Shown: positions 46,769-59,406, numbered from the stretch's first letter. The stretch: DNA of 64,000 bases from Aureobasidium sp. EXF-3400 (GCA_024195585.1 SWBL01000220.1:1-64000); one strand, 5' to 3'. Notes: generated by a model from the letters alone, not told the origin. Numbers and translations are program-made.

Positions 46769-49051
46769 ATGAGCAGACCTGCGGCCAGCACGTCTGCGCG
46801 ATCGTCCAATGGCTTTCTATCCTCCTCTCCATGGGCCCAACAGTCGATTCTGAGGGATCTGGCGGATGCTGAAGAAGAGGAAGAGGATGAAGAAGCTGTT
46901 ACCGTTGTGGGCGCAGGTGAGGACCATATGGCCAGCCACGAGTATTCCATGTCTGGCTCGTACCGAAGGACTTCCTATGTCGCATCTGGACCACGCCCAT
47001 TCTTTCCTTCAGCTTCAGCGCCGGATTCGAGACGAGCGAACGAACAGGATCGGGAAGCTGCCCTCGCTGAAGAACGAAGTCTTTTGCGAGACAATCAGTT
47101 GATTCCCCCGAAACACCCTCGGACCACAAGTACCGTGTCGAATAAGCCCAGCGGGCTGTTGCAAAAGAATTTTGTCGGCGGGTTTGTGCCTAGAAAAGGC
47201 AGTGCCGACGGAGAGTCGGCCATTGAGGAGGGAGGGCCGGACGAAAACACCTCTCTGCTGGGTAATCCAGCTGAACCATATGGAGGAGTTGATGCTCCTG
47301 AGGATATCGACAAGAGGTGGGAAGAGGCCGTTGCGTCGGGCAAAATCAAGACAACCTGGCAAAGAGAAGCGGTTGTTCTGGCAAGATACTCGCGTTCTTT
47401 GATCTTGACTTTCCTATTACAATATTCCCTGACTGTCACTTCGGTCTTCACGGTCGGTCACATTGGCAAGACTGAGTTGGGGGCCGTCTCTCTTGCTTCA
47501 ATGAGTGCCAATATTACTGGCTATGCCATGTTCCAGGGACTGGCTACTAGTCTAGACACATTATGTCCCCAGGCCTACGGTAAGATCCCTCAAAGGACGA
47601 CATCACGGCTGCTGCTGGTTTCTTGTCTTACTCCAATGGAAATCTTCTCTGAGCTGTGAGGTAATGGGTCGGAGAGAGCATCTGTCTTACAGAGTTGAGC
47701 GCATCCATCCAGCAAAGCCGTGATGTTACTACCACTCAGTTCCTTGAAAATATGCTGACTGTATTTCTGCTTTAGGTTCGGGTAACCGGACTCTCGTTGG
47801 TCTCCAGCTTCAACGTATGGTTTACTTTCTGTGGGTGATCACTATCCCCATCGCTATCGTGTGGACAAACGGACCGAGAATCATCGGCGCAATCGTGCCA
47901 GACCAGGCGACCGCAGACCTGGCAGGACGATACCTTCAGATCCTCGTGATTGGTACTCCAGGTTATGCTGCATTTGAAGCAGGAAAAAGATTTGTGCAGG
48001 CACAAGGAAAGTTTTCTGCGACACTTATCGTGCTTCTGGTGTGCGCACCCCTCAATGTGTTCCTACATTGGCTCTTCGTCTGGGTATGTATCAAAATGCC
48101 AAAAGTTCATTTCATCACTGACAGTATTCTAGAAATTCCAATGGGGATTCATCGGAGCTCCCATTGCTGTGGTGACCATAGAGAACCTGATGCCACTGTG
48201 CCTGTTCCTCTACGTTCGTTTTGTTGGCGGCTCAGAATGTTGGGGAGGATTCACTCGTCTCGCTTTCAAAAACTGGATGCCGATGATTAGACTTGCTCTT
48301 CCTGGTCTTGTAATGGTTCTTGCCGAATACCTGGCTTTCGAGATTTTGACACTCTCGGCAAGTTGGATCTCACCAACTCATCTTGCAACACAGAGCGTTC
48401 TCAGCACAATCTCGAGCATCACTTACCAGATTCCCTTCCCGATCAGTATCGCAGCAAGCACCCGCATTGCTAATCTCATCGGTGCAACGCTTTCAGATGC
48501 CGCCAAGGTCAATGCCAAGGTCTCACTGTATGCTGCTTTGATCGTGGGTATCTTCAACATGATCTTGTTAAGCTCTTGCAGAGAGTATATCCCGAGGCTG
48601 TTTACCAACGACGCCGATGTCATTGCGCTTACAGCGAAAACACTTCCTTTGAACGCTGCCTTCCAAATGTTCGACTCAATTGCTGCTCTCTGCAATGGTA
48701 TTTTGCGTGGTCTCGGTCGGCAGGAGGTTGGAGGCTACGTGAACCTGTTTGCTTACTATGTCGTAAGTCAAATCTTTTTATTGGTTGTGGATCATCTGCT
48801 AATGATTCGTAGATTGCCATGCCCATTTCATTCGGGACTGGATTTGGTCTGCACTGGGACCTCTATGGACTATGGGCTGTGAGTAATCTCTTTACTTCAT
48901 AGGTTATGACCATTTGCTAATATTCTATCTTCAGGGTCCTGCAATTGCACTCATGATTGTTGCTGCCGTCGAGTGCTGGTTCATTTACACGACTAGCTGG
49001 GAAAAGGCTGTCGAAGAAGCTCAGGAGAGAAATGCTCAAGGAAACTCCTAA
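46769..49051 (+). CDS. MATE-family multidrug/organic-cation efflux transporter
   Basis: MATE transporters export small molecules against H+ or Na+ gradients at the plasma or vacuolar membrane. Five exons (46769-47579, 47776-48083, 48133-48762, 48813-48878, 48935-49051) give 643 residues. A hydrophilic N-terminus of about 210 residues, acidic and Ser-rich (AEEEEEDEEAVTVV), precedes about twelve membrane spans. MATE hallmarks are FTVGHIGKTELGAVSLASMS, GLATSLDTLCPQAYG, APLNVFLHWLFVW and ILRGLGRQEVGGYVN. The first intron (196 nt) is much longer than the others (49-56 nt). The C-terminus is short and cytosolic. Substrate unknown; no biosynthetic cluster surrounds it. Confidence 0.92.
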
Positions 49052-49340
49052 TAGCATCTTTGTGTTGTTGGGTACCTAGTATTGTATTGTATATATGTAT
49101 ATATATGTTGGCAGCTTGTAGCCGCTTCGCCTTATCAGCTACAATGATTTGCACCGACATAGCTGTTACGAGATGCGGACATGAGTCGGGTGATAAGCAA
49201 CGTGTTTGGCCGACGCGGGGTCTCGGCATTGATGATTGCCCCACGTATGGTCGGTCCGGCCGTGACGGCATCCGACGTGTCTTCTGGACAGTAACTCCCA
49301 TGCATGCTCGAGATTGTGTCTCGCATGCCGAAGCATCGTA

Positions 49341-50254
49341 ATGCCAGAGACGCTCCTTGGAATCCGCAGCGATGACCAGGGCCGCACCGAAACCATAGCT
49401 CCCGGTCAGGAGGAGCATCTTCCCGCCCTCTGCGCAAAGGTGCATGCCAGAGTCACAGCATTCCTGGACGCACAAGCATCCACCGACCGCCTACGAGGTG
49501 TACAGGACCAGACTCGCCTGAGTCTCAAGATCCTCGCAGAAGCGCTTGAGCGATACAGGTTGGTTACTCGCATTGGTCGCTGCCTCGAATCCGGCTGACA
49601 AGCAGTCTAGTCTTGCCGAACTCTCCTTCTCGTACAATGGCGGCAAGGACTGTCTAGTCCTCCTCATCCTCTATCTTGCCGCTTTGCATGCACACTCAGT
49701 AAAGACCGCAACGCCGTTGCCGGAAAAGTTGGAGTCTGTCTACATTGTGTCGCCTCATCCATTCACCGAGGTCGAGGACTTTGTACAACTATCCATCGAC
49801 ACATATCATTTGAATTTGGCTCGTTATGCCGCGTCCATGAAACAAGCCTTTGAGGACTATCTCCACGACAATACCCAGGTCAAAGCGATATTCGTAGGCA
49901 CGCGGCGGACGGATCCTCATGGAGCCACTTTGAAGTACTTTGACCCAACGGATAGAGGATGGCCGGCCTTTATGAGAATACATCCCGTGATAGACTGGCA
50001 CTATGCCGAGGTGTGGACTGTGAGTTTGTCACTTTCAACACCCAGGAAGAACGTTCCACTAATTTTGATTGTAGTTTATACGACATCTAAACATACCCTA
50101 CTGCTCGCTGTATGACAAGGGCTATACTTCTCTGGGAGGAACGACAGATACACATCCCAACCCCGTGCTGAAAGCGGACACCGAGAACGATTCATACCGC
50201 CCTGCTTACGAGTTGGTGCAAGACGAGGAGGAGAGACTAGGAAGAGACCGATGA
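49341..50254 (+). CDS. FAD1: FAD synthase (FMN adenylyltransferase), PAPS-reductase fold
   Basis: Fad1 adenylates FMN to FAD. Three exons (49341-49558, 49611-50019, 50075-50254) give 268 residues, slightly shorter than yeast Fad1 (about 306). The nucleotide-binding loop is LSFSYNGGKDCLVLLILYL near residues 78-96. The substrate block is KAIFVGTRRTDPHGATLKYF. The C-terminal segment has EVWTFIRHLNIPYCSLYDKG, then YTSLGGTTDTHPNPVL. The first intron acceptor is the second AG (49610), which alone preserves ERYSLAELSFSYN. The start is the first in-frame ATG, and the N-terminus before ALCAKVHARVTAFL is poorly conserved. Its flavin product is used by sulfite reductase and by cytochrome P450 reductase, both encoded in this window. 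Confidence 0.93.
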
Positions 50255-50335
50255 TGCTAGGAAACCCGATACATAATAGACTATGCAGCGCAGAATGCAC
50301 GCCGTTGGACAATCAACTCGCCATGGTTCCTCTAG

Positions 50336-50632
50336 ATGACCAAAGGTGGCGGTGGCAAGCAGAAAGTCGATATAAGCATAGAGAATTCTCGACCAGAGTC
50401 GTGACGACTACGATTCGAGCGTGAGGCAGGGCTGGCCAAAGGCGCAAAGCTCAACACGAGAGGCGCGGTGCAAGCCGTGTCGTTGATTCATGGTCGGGCT
50501 TTGTAAGTCGTGCACCAAGGCTCGGGATTAGCTCGCGAGCACATCAAACTGCTAAAGTCAGTAACTCCTACGCTTCTTCCACGCAGGTTCGCGAGCGACG
50601 ACCTTAGCATCAAAAGGCACGATACTTTCTAG
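50336..50632 (+). pseudogene. Small interrupted or relic gene, unknown family
   Basis: From the ATG at 50336 the frame reads MTKGGGGKQKVDISIENSRP and ES, then TGA at 50402-50404. It continues in the same frame RLRFEREAGLAKGAKLNTRG, AVQAVSLIHGRAL up to a perfect donor GTAAGT at 50503. An 84-nt intron ends CGCAG at 50586. The last exon reads FASDDLSIKRHDTF and stops at 50632. The total is about 69 codons with one nonsense codon, explained by a single CGA-to-TGA change. A splice acceptor-like CTCTAG sits directly before the ATG, so an upstream exon is possible. I do not recognise the family. The coherent frame across a clean intron suggests a real gene that has decayed or has a start further 3'. 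Confidence 0.45.
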
Positions 50633-51118
50633 ATTAGATTTGCACCCAAAGAGAGCCTACAGTTCATCACATCTCACAGGATACTGCCCTATCACTCGAA
50701 GATATTGTGCATTTTGATAGCTATACGCGTTACGGCGGGCCCCGCGACGAGAGCGGCGGAGATCTAATGAGATGGCTTGGCAACGTGTGGGGTGAAGGCA
50801 GCCAATGACCCAAGATTCAGAGGTCACAAAGGCCGGCATCGCAATGTCGCCATCCGTAATCGAGGAAAATGTCACTAGATGCCGGCATGCACCAGAGGCG
50901 GTTGATGGGAGACTCGGTCTGAGATGAGCAATTGAACGGCAATTCTGGTCACGCTTTGAACGAACGCCGCCTCCCGCCTCGGGCTATTGTATTTTCCAAA
51001 TCTACATCGCCCCCACTACCTGCCTTGTCCTTCTCATTGTTCTCCTTTCTTTTTCTTCAGAACTCTCATCCCGTATAGAACTCTTGTCGAGTTCGTTATA
51101 CAGGCTATCATTGCGGCC
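50633..51118. promoter_or_regulatory. Promoter region of the sulfite reductase gene
   Basis: This 486-bp region lies upstream of the start at 51119. ATGTCGCCAT at 50844-50853 matches the fungal CYS3/MetR consensus ATGRYRYCAT in nine of ten positions on the reverse strand. A palindromic ATGCCGGCAT lies about 35 bp further on. A C/T-rich leader fills the last 100 bases. Sulfur control is expected for the gene, but these sites are imperfect. Confidence 0.35.
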
Positions 51119-54100
51119 ATGGCTTCCATCTTGACTGCTGGAGAGGCTGGTAAGCAGAATCGCAATGCTGACCAATAATTGCTCCATTGACTGACCACGT
51201 CCAGTTGCACGCATTGCATACCTGGCCAGCGACGTAGTCGTCTCTGTCCAGCCTACTCTCGCTACAGACTCCGAGTTCTCCAACTTCTTCACAACCTACC
51301 AACAAAACAAGGCTTCAGGACTGGTCTCTACATCTCCCGAGGTATGCTTTTGCCTCCCAATTCACAATTTGTTCTGCCACTGACCAATTCTACCCCAGAT
51401 CATTCCTGTCAAGCACAATGCCGACCCCCTGCTCTCGGCTTTCCAACCCCTTCGCTCCGGCAAGCTCGTCTCGGTAACAACCTCGTCTTCGATCTTGGTC
51501 CGCGTCGTCCCCCACCTTTACAAGCTCGCACAATACCCCGTAGTCTTGCACGTAGCACTCCAACCCGCTGGCTACCCTGATTACTCAGACATCACCTCCA
51601 TCAGACAGTCAGGCTTCACTTTCCTTCAGTCTGAGTCGCTGCAGGAGGCACAAGATCTGGCCGTGACTGCACACGCTCTGGCCATCAAGTCTGGAAAGGG
51701 TGTTATCCACTTCTTCGACTCTGCCAACCTCGCCAATGACAACCCCGTTGCACAGGAAGACAGAGAGCTGGTCAGAAAGATTCTGAAGATTGAGCAACAC
51801 TCCCGAGCTGGCTCGACCGAGTCAGGTCTCTATGCAGACGACGGAAAGGTCGCCACCCGTACCTCCACTGGTGTAAATGGCTCAGCCACCCCTGAACGTA
51901 CAGGAGCATCCGAAGAGAAGCCCGCATCCGCCCAGATCAGCGATCGTGAATCGTCGAGTGGTTCAAGCTCTGATGATCGCAATGGCAGCAGTGACAGCGC
52001 ATCCGTTGTCTCTTCCAACGCGACTTCTGTCGAGTCTGTGGCAAGCCGCGCCATCACTTCTGAGGACATCGACAACTTCACCACCCAAATCTGGTCTGAG
52101 CTATACGAATCTACTGGAAGAAAGTACAAGGCCTTTGAGTACTCTGGTCCCGAGGATGCAGAGTCGGCTGTCTTCTTGTTCGGCTCTGATACTGCTCTTT
52201 TCGCTCAGGAAGTCGACAAGGCCAGTTCTTCCGATGAGTTCTACGGTGCTGGTATCGTTACTGCTCGTCTTTACAGACCCTGGTTGGGCGCAAAACTTCT
52301 CCAGACTCTTCCTAAGAGTTTGAAGAGGATTGCTGTCCTGGAGCAGATTCGCCGCAAGACGACTCGTTGGGGCCCTCTTCTTCTTGACCTCCTCGTCTCC
52401 ATCAAGACCGCTGGAACCGCAGGTCCTCTGATTGTTGGTCACCAGCTCGGTTACATCGAGCCTTCGACAATCCGCCAGGCACTCAAGGGTATCTTCCAGA
52501 ACCTGTCTTCTCCTTCACCTATCCAGAACCTCGAGATCGGAAACCACGAGGGTCCTAAGGACGCCGAGAAGGGATTCGAGCTGGAGCAGCCCAAGGTTGA
52601 GAATGCATACATGAAGATCCTCGACCAACTGTTCGGAGATCGTCTTTACGTCGCCAACAGACTTGGAGCTGATGATGCAGGTGTCTCGAACGAGATCAGC
52701 GCAACTCCCGAATACGGCTTCGGTTCCCTTGTGGCACGCTCCGAGCACAGAGAGCGCTTCGTTTCCGAAGTGCAATCTGCTGCCAAGTCCGGTGACTTCG
52801 CCACCGACGCCCCTAAGCAACAGCTCTCCCAATGGCTTCTCGAGGCCCAGCAAGCCTCTAAGGCAAACAACCTTGCCCCCGAGGTCATTTCTAGCCTGAG
52901 CAGCGATAAGTCTGCTTTGGCTACTGAGCTCCTCTCCAACAAGGGTCTCTTCTTCAAGGAGTCGCAATGGCTTATCGGTTCCGATGCATGGTCTTATGAC
53001 TTGGGCAACTCCGGTGTTCACCACGTTCTCGCATCTGACAAGAATGTCAACATGCTCATCATCGACTCGCAGCCCTACTCGGAGAGAGCTGCTGCTGACG
53101 CTTCAAGAAGAAAGAAGGACATCGGTCTTTACGCCATGAACTTCGGCAATGCCTATGTCGCGTCGGTCGCTGTCTACAGCTCCTACACTCAAGTCTTGCA
53201 GTCCATGCTTGAGGCTGAGCAGTTCAACGGACCCTCGGTTGTTGTTGCCTACCTTCCCTACAGCAAGGAAACCGACTCGCCTATGTCCGTTCTGCAGGAG
53301 ACCAAGAAGGCTGTTGACATCGGTTACTGGCCTCTTTACAGATGGAACCCTCGTGCAGAGGAGAACGGCGAGGAGAACTTCCAGCTGGACTCTGAGCGCA
53401 TCAGACAAGAGCTCAAGGAGTTCCTCAAGAGAGACAACTACCTTACTCAGCTGATGAAGAGACATCCCCAGTTCAGTGCCAACCTCTCGCAGTCCTACGG
53501 ATCTGAGGTTCGTCAGCTTCAAAAGCGCAAGGCCAAGGATGCCTACAGCAGCCTGCTTGATGATCTGCAAGGCGCTCCTTTGACTATCTTGTTCGCTTCA
53601 GACAACGGCAACTCCGAAAACCTCGCCAAGCGTCTTGGTAACCGTGGCAAGGCTAGAGGATTGAAGACCATGGTCATGGCTATGGATGAATACCCTCTGG
53701 AGGATCTCTCAACTGAGGAGAACGTCGTCATGATTGCTAGTGTTGCTGGTCAGGGTGAGTTCCCTCAGAATGGCAGAAACTTCTGGGAGGGCGTCAAGAA
53801 CTCTACCGACCTGGACCTTGCCAGCCTCAACTTCTCCGTCTTTGGTCTTGGAGACAGTCACTACTGGCCCAGAAAGGAGGACAAGATCTACTACAACAAG
53901 CCCGCAAAGGATCTTTACGCCAGAGTGGTCACTCTTGGTGGCAAGTCTCTTGTTGATTGCGGTCTCGGTGATGACCAGGACCCTGATGGCTACCAAACTG
54001 CTTACAACGAGTGGGAGCCCAAGCTTTGGGATGCCCTGGGTGTTGGCAACGTCGAGGGACTTCCTGATGAGCCCCCACCGATCACCAACGAGGACATCAA

Positions 54101-55854
54101 GATTGCATCAAACTTCCTTCGTGGAACCATTGTGGAGGGTCTCCAGGACCAGTCTACTGCAGCCATCTCCGCTGCCGATCAGCAGCTGACTAAGTTCCAC
54201 GGTACTTACATGCAGGATGATCGCGATCTTAGAGACGAGCGCAAGGCCCAGGGCCTTGAGCCTGCATACTCTTTCATGATCCGTTGCCGTCTGCCTGGTG
54301 GTGTCGCCACTGCAGACCAGTGGGTCCAGATGGACGCTATTGCTTCGACTCTGGGTAACGAGACTATGAAGTTGACTACCCGTCAAACCTTCCAGTTCCA
54401 CGGCGTCGTCAAGAGCAAGCTGAAGCCAGCCATGCAGGCTATCAACAAGGCTCTTATGACCACTATTGCCGCTTGTGGTGATGTTAACCGCAACGTCATG
54501 TGCAGCAGTTTGCCAGAGCACTCTGAGTACCATGCTGAGGTTCATGCAAGCTCCAAGTTGATCAGCGACCACCTTTTGCCTTCCACTACTGCTTACCACG
54601 AGATCTGGCTCAAGGATGAGAACGACAACAAGACTCAGGTCGCTGGAGACGCCGTCCAGGATCACGAGCCTCTGTACGGTCCCACCTACTTGCCCCGCAA
54701 GTTCAAGATCACTATCGCCATCCCTCCTCACAACGACACTGATGTCTACGCTCACGACGTTGGTCTCATTGCCATCAAGGGTGAAGATGGACATCTTGCT
54801 GGATACAACCTGCTGGCTGGTGGTGGTATGGGAGCCACTCACAACAACAAGAAGACCTACCCTCGTACTGGTAGTCTTCTTGGTTACGTCTCCAAGGATA
54901 AGGTTCACATTGCTTGCGAGAAGGTCATGCTCGTCCAGCGTGACAACGGTGATCGCAAGAACCGCAAGCACGCTCGTCTGAAGTACACCATCGATGACAT
55001 GGGTGTTGACGTCTTCAAGGCAGAGGTCGAGAAGTACTGGGGTGAGAAGTTCGAGGAGGCTCGTCCGTTCCACTTCAAGAGCAACATCGACACCTTTGGC
55101 TGGCAGAAGGATGAGAACGGCCTGAACCACTTCACAATGTTCATTGAGAACGGACGTATCGAGGATACTGCCGACTTCCCCATGAAGAGTGGTCTGCTGG
55201 AGGTTGCCAAGGCACACAAGGGTGAGTTCCGCCTCACTGGTAACCAGCACCTTATCCTGTCCAATGTCAGCGACGAGGAACTGCCCAAGATGAAGGAGAT
55301 GCTGGCCAAGTACAAGCTTGACAACACCAACTTCAGTGGACTCCGCCTTAGCAGCAGTGCTTGTGTGGCTTTCCCTACTTGTGGTCTTGCCATGGCAGAG
55401 TCCGAACGCTACCTGCCCGAACTCATCAGCAAGCTTGAGGGCGTGCTCGAGGAGAACGGTCTTCGTCAAGACAGCATCGTGATGCGCATGACTGGATGTC
55501 CCAACGGTTGTGCCCGTCCTTGGCTTGCCGAGGTGGCCTTTGTCGGCAAGGCTTATGGCGCATACAACATGTACCTTGGTGGTGGTTACCACGGCCAACG
55601 TCTGAACAAGCTCTTCCGCAGCTCCATCATGGAGGAGGAGATTCTCGGCATCATGAAGCCGCTGCTCAAGCGCTACGCGACCGAGAGAAACGAGGGCGAG
55701 CAGTTCGGAGACTTCTGTATCCGCATTGGCATGATCAAGCCCACTACCGAGGGCAAGTTCTTCCACCACGACGTAAGTACCGACATGCACACATCATTGA
55801 GACATTCAACTAACACATATACAGACGGCCGAGGTTGAATCGGATGAAGAGTAA
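51119..55854 (+). CDS. MET5: Sulfite reductase [NADPH] haemoprotein beta subunit
   Basis: This subunit reduces sulfite to sulfide with six electrons at a sirohaem-[4Fe-4S] centre, feeding cysteine and methionine synthesis. Four exons (51119-51149, 51205-51341, 51399-55772, 55825-55854) give 1523 residues, the fungal length. In order: a pyruvate-oxidoreductase-like N-terminal region (VARIAYLASDVVVSVQPTLA); a Ser-rich linker; a flavodoxin domain at about 780-940 (TILFASDNGNSENLAKRLGN, FSVFGLGDSHYW); then the haemoprotein repeats with TTRQTFQFHGVVK and RLTGNQHLILSNV. The cluster cysteines are in ACVAFPTCGLA near 1376 and TGCPNGCARPW near 1422. The last exon is only ten codons, ending VESDEE. All cofactor ligands are present. 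Confidence 0.96.
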
Positions 55855-56380
55855 GGATATACCCGTCGATTTTGTCAAGTTCTTTCATCAGCATGTAGAT
55901 TGGCGTTTTGGAGCGGTCGGACGAGCGTTTGGTTCAAACAAAATTTGTACAGTACATGGGTCTTTGCCATGAAAGTGGAATAGTAGTTCAACATTTACCA
56001 TGATAATGAATAGTAGTTCAACAGTCACAAAAGGCCGCGATAAGTGACAAAGACGAATTTGTTGTATGAGAGGAGGTGACACGGCTAGGCACGGAACTGA
56101 GCGGGGGCTGGGACGGGCAGGGCGGGCCAGGGCGGGCCGAGTGCAGGCACAACCAAAGACAAGGCAATGACGAAGGGTGTCGCGGCTTATCTTTGATGAA
56201 TTCAGACATTGGGAAAGGCAGGTATCGATAACAAAGGCGTCTTTGTCGAGCATTTGACAGCCGCAATAGGAAGAAGGGCCGCGCCGGGAATGCTGGATGC
56301 AGAGCCAACACAAAGGGAGATTCTTTGAGACGCGCAACTTGACGGGCTTGGATTGAATGAAGACTCGCGACCAACAAAAC
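55855..56380. other. 3' region of MET5 and promoter of TSC1
   Basis: This 526-bp region includes two copies of a 16-base sequence at 55978-55993 and 56008-56023, in the likely 3' untranslated region of MET5, and a GC-rich GGGCGGGCC repeat near 56117-56140. No gene supported. Confidence 0.45.
55978..56023. repeat. Direct repeat of GAATAGTAGTTCAACA, 30-bp spacing
   Basis: The 16-mer occurs exactly at 55978-55993 and 56008-56023, just downstream of MET5. It is a small tandem duplication of unknown role. Confidence 0.75.
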
Positions 56381-59300
56381 ATGGCGTGAGCAGGCACGTC
56401 TGCCCTCGATCAGCACTTGTCGACGTTTGTAAATTGGAGCGCTTTGCCGCGCAATCATGGCTTCAGTGTAAACGTGCCCGACTTTGCTGTGTGACTTTGA
56501 CCGAGCTGACGCCTGCGACACAGATCGTTGAACGACGTCGTCGCTGCCCTGAATGCCACCTTCGCCCAAGCCGACGCACCACGACCGCTCTCGGATGACC
56601 TGGCACGCATCCTCGCCCACTATGTCGCCAGGGCCAAGAAAGAAGGCGATGGTCTACACGACGAACTGCGTGCCGTCTTCACCCAACATGTCCAAGCCAG
56701 TCCAAACAAGCTGCCAGCCTTCGTCTCTGTTCTCAAAGCCCTCCGCCCTGCCATAGCCACCGAAGACCGCCTCGCCATCTGGTTCCAATGCGCCATCATA
56801 CCCTTTGTCCGTCTGCCTGGCACCAGCCGCGCCGCCATGTCGGATGCCCAGGACTTTGTCCTCGACTCGCTCTGCTACGACGCTGACAGCCAAGATGCTC
56901 GCGACAAGGCCCACGCTGCTGCCCGTCTCGCCCACATCCTGCTCGACGCTCTGCTCTCCCATGCGACCCCCCACCCGGACACTTCATCTGTTCAGACCCA
57001 GGACCACGCCGCCCTCCAGCTTCAATCCATGCTGATAGCCTTTGCTCGCAAGAATCCCCGTGACTTCTTTGTCTCGGTTGACAATTTCCTCGTACGGCCT
57101 GAAATTCGTCTGCAAGCTCTTGATCTGCTTGCTGCCTTCCTCGAACAACAACATGCTCATTTATACTTGGTCCTCGATACAACTGTAGTCGAGCATCTCC
57201 TCAAATGCCTCATGAACGACACGGCCACCGTTGTTGTCTCCGCTGCCCTGAGATGCCTCATTATGCTGCTACCACACATCCCCGCTACTGTAGCCTCCCA
57301 GCTTCCAAGGTTGTTCTTGATCTACAGTCGATGCCTGTGCTGGGAGAAGTTCAGTGCTTCGAGTACCAAAGCCCAGCGCGATCTTGTTACTGACGATCGC
57401 GTTCGCCGTGACTCTGACTCTGACCTTGACACCGACCAAGAGGACGGCGCCGATCCTACCTGGCAAACCCTGCGCTCTTTACCCGATATGCCCGAATCTT
57501 CAGCTCCAGAGCTGTTACACTACTTTACTTACCTGTACGGCTTGTATCCCCTCAACTTTATGAGCTATGTCAGGAAGCCACGAAAGTATCTCAAGAACAT
57601 CGACTTTCCTGGTGCCGACGAATTCGATCTGGATCAGACCGTCATCAGAAGCCGCACTGAGCAATTCCAGCGTGTCCACTTCCTTCACCCAAGCTTTTTT
57701 GTCACTACGACCGAAGAGGAACTGAGCGAGAACCGCTGGCTCAAGGCAGAACCTTCAGAAGTCATCGCAGAATGCCATGGTCTATATGCAGGCGAGCACC
57801 CCATATTCGAGAGCCCCGCTCCTCCCCCATCTACAAAGCTACCGGCAGTGCCTAGTTTCGTGGCATCCATCTCAGAACGACCTCCAGACAGTCCCACCTT
57901 GCCACACCATCCTGTCGTGGGCCCAGTAGAAACTGGGGCTGATCCCGCACCTGGAAAGGATCTCTCGTATCTGCAACGCGAGCTGATGTTGCTACGAAAC
58001 GAACTCACATTTGAGCGTTACCTTAAGCAACAGCATGTCGCTGCCATTGGCCAGCTTAAACGCAATCATATCAAAGCCGTCACTGTCGAGGCTGAAACGG
58101 CCACTCTGATCAACGCGAATCGCGCTCTGCAGAAAAAATTGAGCGACTCGAACAAGTTCAACGAGAAGATGCAAAAGGAAACACAAGCCCGTAGAACTCA
58201 CACAAAGCAAAGTGAAGAGCAACTCATGGCGAAGATTCGTGCTCTCAAGTCCGAGCTTGCCGACCAAGAGACACTGCAACTCCGCCTAACTCAAGCCTCC
58301 AAAGACTGCGATCAACTACGTCTGCTTCTTGTCGAGAGCGAATCGCGCGAATCTGATAAGCAAGAGGAGCTTGAAGCTCTTGAAGCACGTTTGAAAACTC
58401 AAGAGACAGCGGACCAGCAAAACCAGGAGCTGCAAAAGAAACTTCGAGATTATCGTGACGAAAACGTTGCACTCGAATCGGTTCGTGCAGAACATGAACT
58501 GGCCAAACAAGAGCTGGAAAGCACAAAGTTCATATTGCAACGTCGCGAGCAAGAGCTCGAAAGACTAAAAACCGCCCATGAGGCCAAGGTGCAAGAGTAT
58601 GACTTGCGGCTCAAAGATGCCATGGAAAACTCATCCGCAGAACACCCAATTCATGCTATTCCCGGGCACCTCCACGATCAACTTTCAGAAAGTCGCATGC
58701 GACTCGCTCAAACTAAAGCAGCTTACAGTCAACTGTTGGAGGAGTATACAAGTTTACGCGAAAACAGGGGTAGTACGGATGGCGCTTACCCCCTTCCCGG
58801 TCATCCTGGTGAATCTTTACAAATGAATCAGGAAGGAGGTGTCAGGGGCTATAGTCCTGCTGGCTCACGTCACGCATACTACACCGATCGTGGCGTGGAT
58901 CAGTTCGAGTTGTTTGCACCCCACATGGAATTCGGGCGGACCGCCTCACCAGTCTCGTCACTGAACCAAAGCTATCCTCCTGCACGCCCATTGCGTCTCG
59001 AGGCATATCAACAGCGAGTTCAAAACTCACACCCGATGTCTCGAACGCAAGGCATCAACTATAGCGAGCATGCACTCCATCCTTCAGCTGCACACGGTGC
59101 AGCTCGATCAACGATGGCATCTGATCAGAGCTCGCCGCCTCCTTCATCTATGGGTCAAGAGGGCAGCAGAAGTGTTTTCAGTTTCAGCTCGGATGTATCG
59201 GGAGACACTGGACATGAAGGCGGCAAACCCAAACCGGAAGTCCGTGTGTATGGACGTGGTAAGTATCTTGTCATCTAGCATAACAGTGATCGTTTACTAA

Positions 59301-59406
59301 TGTCTGAATAGGAGGTGCACAAAACAACAAAAAGAAGGATAAGGCTGATAAGTCCGAAAAGCCGGCGAAGAGTAATGGAATTCGAGGATTACGAGGGCTG
59401 ATGTAG
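56381..59406 (+). CDS. TSC1: Hamartin/TSC1, subunit of the tuberous sclerosis complex
   Basis: Tsc1 scaffolds Tsc2, the GAP for Rheb, and so restrains TORC1; in fission yeast it also affects amino-acid permeases. Three exons give 944 residues: a coding start exon of five bases (ATGGC, 56381-56385), 56524-59258 and 59312-59406. The tiny first exon is needed because the long frame has no ATG before its conserved start; splicing yields MASLNDVVAALNATF. The N-terminal HEAT-like half holds DFFVSVDNFLVRPEIRLQAL and ELLHYFTYLYGLYPLNFMSY with VRKPRKYLKN, the family signature. A coiled coil spans roughly 490-750 (KKLRDYRDENVALESVRAEH). The C-terminus is IRGLRGLM. Confidence 0.92.

Noticed and set aside
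54108..55790. 560-codon open frame on the minus strand
   Set aside because: It lies fully antisense to conserved MET5 exon 3. The long frame is a shadow of its codon bias and has no recognisable domain.
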